From Burkholderiales bacterium (lineage in GTDB: Bacteria > Pseudomonadota > Gammaproteobacteria > Burkholderiales > Burkholderiaceae_F), in the NCBI GenBank assembly GCA_020355165.1, contig CP070661.1, forward strand, positions 1,946,397 to 1,999,294: a DNA stretch of 52,898 nucleotides, written 5' to 3'. Numbering within the stretch: the first letter of the stretch is position 1; each line of letters begins with the position of its first letter. This document shows positions 51,619-52,898 of this stretch, piece by piece. Under the pieces are notes generated by a model that worked only from the letters and a program-made list of their open reading frames with translations, was not told the origin of the DNA and did not search any database. The translations under genes and the position numbers were made by a program.

Positions 51619-52898
51619 TCAGAGCATCGCGCGGCGGAAATCCGCCAGCAGCGACGCCAGATAGGCATTGAAGCGCGCCGCGCCGGCGCCATCGACGACG
51701 CGGTGGTCCCACGACAGCGACAGCGGCAGGATCAGCCGCGGCGCGAACTGCTTGCCGTCCCACACCGGCTTGGTCGTCGATCGGCACACGCCGAGGATCG
51801 CCACCTCGGGCGCGTTGATGATCGGCGTGAAGTAGGTGCCGCCGATGCCGCCGAGCGAGGAGATCGAGAAGGTACCGCCCTGCATGTCGGCCGGCGAGAG
51901 CTTGCCGTCGCGCGCCCTGGCCGCCAGCGCCGCCGTCTCGGCGGCGATCTCGAAGATGCCCTTCTTGTCGGCGTCCCTGATCACCGGCACCACCAGCCCG
52001 TTCGGCGTGTCGGCGGCAAAGCCGATGTGCCAGTAGTTCTTGCGCACGATCGCCGCGCCGTCGGCGTCGATCGAGCTGTTGAAGTCGGGGAACTTCTTCA
52101 GCGCCGCCACCGCCGCCTTGATCAGGAAGGCGAGCATGGTGAGCTTCGGCGCCTCCTTGTTCTTCGCGTTCTCGGCGTTCAGTTGCACGCGGAACGCCTC
52201 CAGCTCGGTGATGTCGGCGTCCTCGTGATTGGTGACGTGCGGGATCATCACCCAGTTGCGGTGCAGGTTCGGCCCAGACAACTTCTTGATGCGCGAGAAC
52301 TCGACGCGCTCGATCGGACCGAACTTGGCGAAATCGACCTGCGGCCACGGCAGCACGCCGAGGCTGGCGCCGGCTGCGGCCGCTGCCGGCGCGGCGGCCG
52401 GCCGCGCACCGCCGGCCATCACGCCCTTGACGAAGCCGCGCACGTCGTCGGCGGTGATGCGCCCCTTCGGCCCGCTGCCACGCAGCAGCGCCAGGTCGAC
52501 GCCCAGCTCGCGCGCGAACTTGCGCACCGACGGCGAAGCGTGCGGCTTCACGCCGCTGTCCTCGACCGCGACCAGCGGCCGCTCGGCCATCTCGGTGGCG
52601 AAGTCGGTCGACTTCGGCGCCGGCGGCGCGGCCGCCGGGATCGGGGCGGCCGGTTCGGCTGCCGCTGCCCCGCCGGTCGCGGCGAGGATCAGGATCGGGC
52701 TGCCCTCGGAGACCTTGTCGCCGAGACCCACCCGCAGCGATTCGACGGTTCCGGCGGCGGGCGACGGGATCTCCATCGACGCCTTGTCCGATTCCACCGT
52801 GATCAGCGACTGCTCCTTCGCCACCCGGTCGCCCGGCTTGACCAGGACCTCGATCACCTCGACGTCCTTGAAGTCGCCGATGTCGGGTACCTTGACTT
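51619..52898 (-). CDS. aceF: Pyruvate dehydrogenase E2 (dihydrolipoyllysine acetyltransferase), 5' end missing
   Basis: The C-terminal part of E2, which carries the acetyl group from E1 to CoA and forms the complex core. At least 426 residues are in view: a lipoyl domain (its Lys in ESDKASMEIPSP), an Ala/Pro linker, a peripheral-subunit binding domain (HASPSVRKFARELGVDLALLRGSG), and the catalytic domain with SLSWDHRVVDGA (His) near the end. The frame is open to the right edge (VKVPDIGDFKDVEVIEVLV), so the start, and probably a second lipoyl domain, lie outside the window. aceE is expected upstream. Confidence 0.95.
   Translation of the reverse strand, partial: VKVPDIGDFKDVEVIEVLVKPGDRVAKEQSLITVESDKASMEIPSPAAGTVESLRVGLGDKVSEGSPILILAATGGAAAAEPAAPIPAAAPPAPKSTDFATEMAERPLVAVEDSGVKPHASPSVRKFARELGVDLALLRGSGPKGRITADDVRGFVKGVMAGGARPAAAPAAAAAGASLGVLPWPQVDFAKFGPIERVEFSRIKKLSGPNLHRNWVMIPHVTNHEDADITELEAFRVQLNAENAKNKEAPKLTMLAFLIKAAVAALKKFPDFNSSIDADGAAIVRKNYWHIGFAADTPNGLVVPVIRDADKKGIFEIAAETAALAARARDGKLSPADMQGGTFSISSLGGIGGTYFTPIINAPEVAILGVCRSTTKPVWDGKQFAPRLILPLSLSWDHRVVDGAGAARFNAYLASLLADFRRAML

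Overview
The window is very GC-rich DNA, dense in genes and mostly conserved housekeeping or accessory chromosome. ArgA of the two-domain type, YggX, RpiA, HrpA, RhlE, a YbaN-type DUF454 protein and an E2/E3 pyruvate dehydrogenase pair whose E3 carries its own lipoyl domain point to a betaproteobacterium (Burkholderiales or Rhodocyclales-like; the order cannot be fixed from sequence alone). I see no tRNA, rRNA, CRISPR array, insertion sequence or phage gene.

Layout. (1) 1-9642, minus strand: seven tightly packed genes, several joined by 4-base start/stop overlaps, read from 9642 downwards: membrane-anchored alpha/beta hydrolase, UbiA-type prenyltransferase, PEP-synthase-like phosphotransferase, DUF3419 (BtaA-like) protein, phytol/dolichol-kinase-like membrane protein, GNAT-like protein, and an OleC-like AMP-dependent ligase that runs off the left edge. 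This looks like a pathway for an unusual lipid or isoprenoid. (2) 9643-10672: about 1 kb with no convincing gene, holding a REP-like hairpin and perhaps a gene remnant. (3) 10673-17222, plus: RhlE helicase, a small GNAT, a candidate anti-Shine-Dalgarno small RNA with a strong terminator, then secreted or lipid-anchored proteins of unknown role and a TPR protein. (4) 17226-26120: DUF454 protein, class III cyclase with TPRs, HrpA, SDR oxidoreductase, ArgA, YggX. (5) 26286-32558: orphan CoxL-like molybdoenzyme subunit, isochorismatase-like hydrolase, aspartate 4-decarboxylase (minus), SnoaL-like protein, diheme cytochrome c. (6) 32620-37240, minus: rpiA, TIGR02117-type protein, DUF6394 protein, RCK potassium channel, SAM methyltransferase. 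(7) 37527-41559, plus: DUF1326 and DUF2182 proteins, an ArsM-like methyltransferase interrupted by an in-frame TGA, and an alpha/beta-hydrolase/cyclase fusion. (8) 41740-46471: RidA protein, a frameshifted exported protein, and two tandem exported amidohydrolases in somewhat less GC-rich DNA. (9) 46496-49505, minus: single-domain receiver, FixJ-like regulator and PAS histidine kinase. (10) 49851-52898, minus: lpdA and the 3' part of aceF.

The strongest observation is the methyltransferase at 39253-40029. Its reading frame is cut by TGA at 39856 exactly where relatives carry a conserved cysteine, continues in frame with perfect family similarity to a normal C-terminus, and the TGA is followed at once by a hairpin with the layout of the E. 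coli fdhF bacterial SECIS (GG, bulged U, 4-bp stem, GU-containing loop, CC). I read it as a selenocysteine-containing ArsM-like methyltransferase. The second most interesting item is the lipid/isoprenoid cluster at 1-9642.
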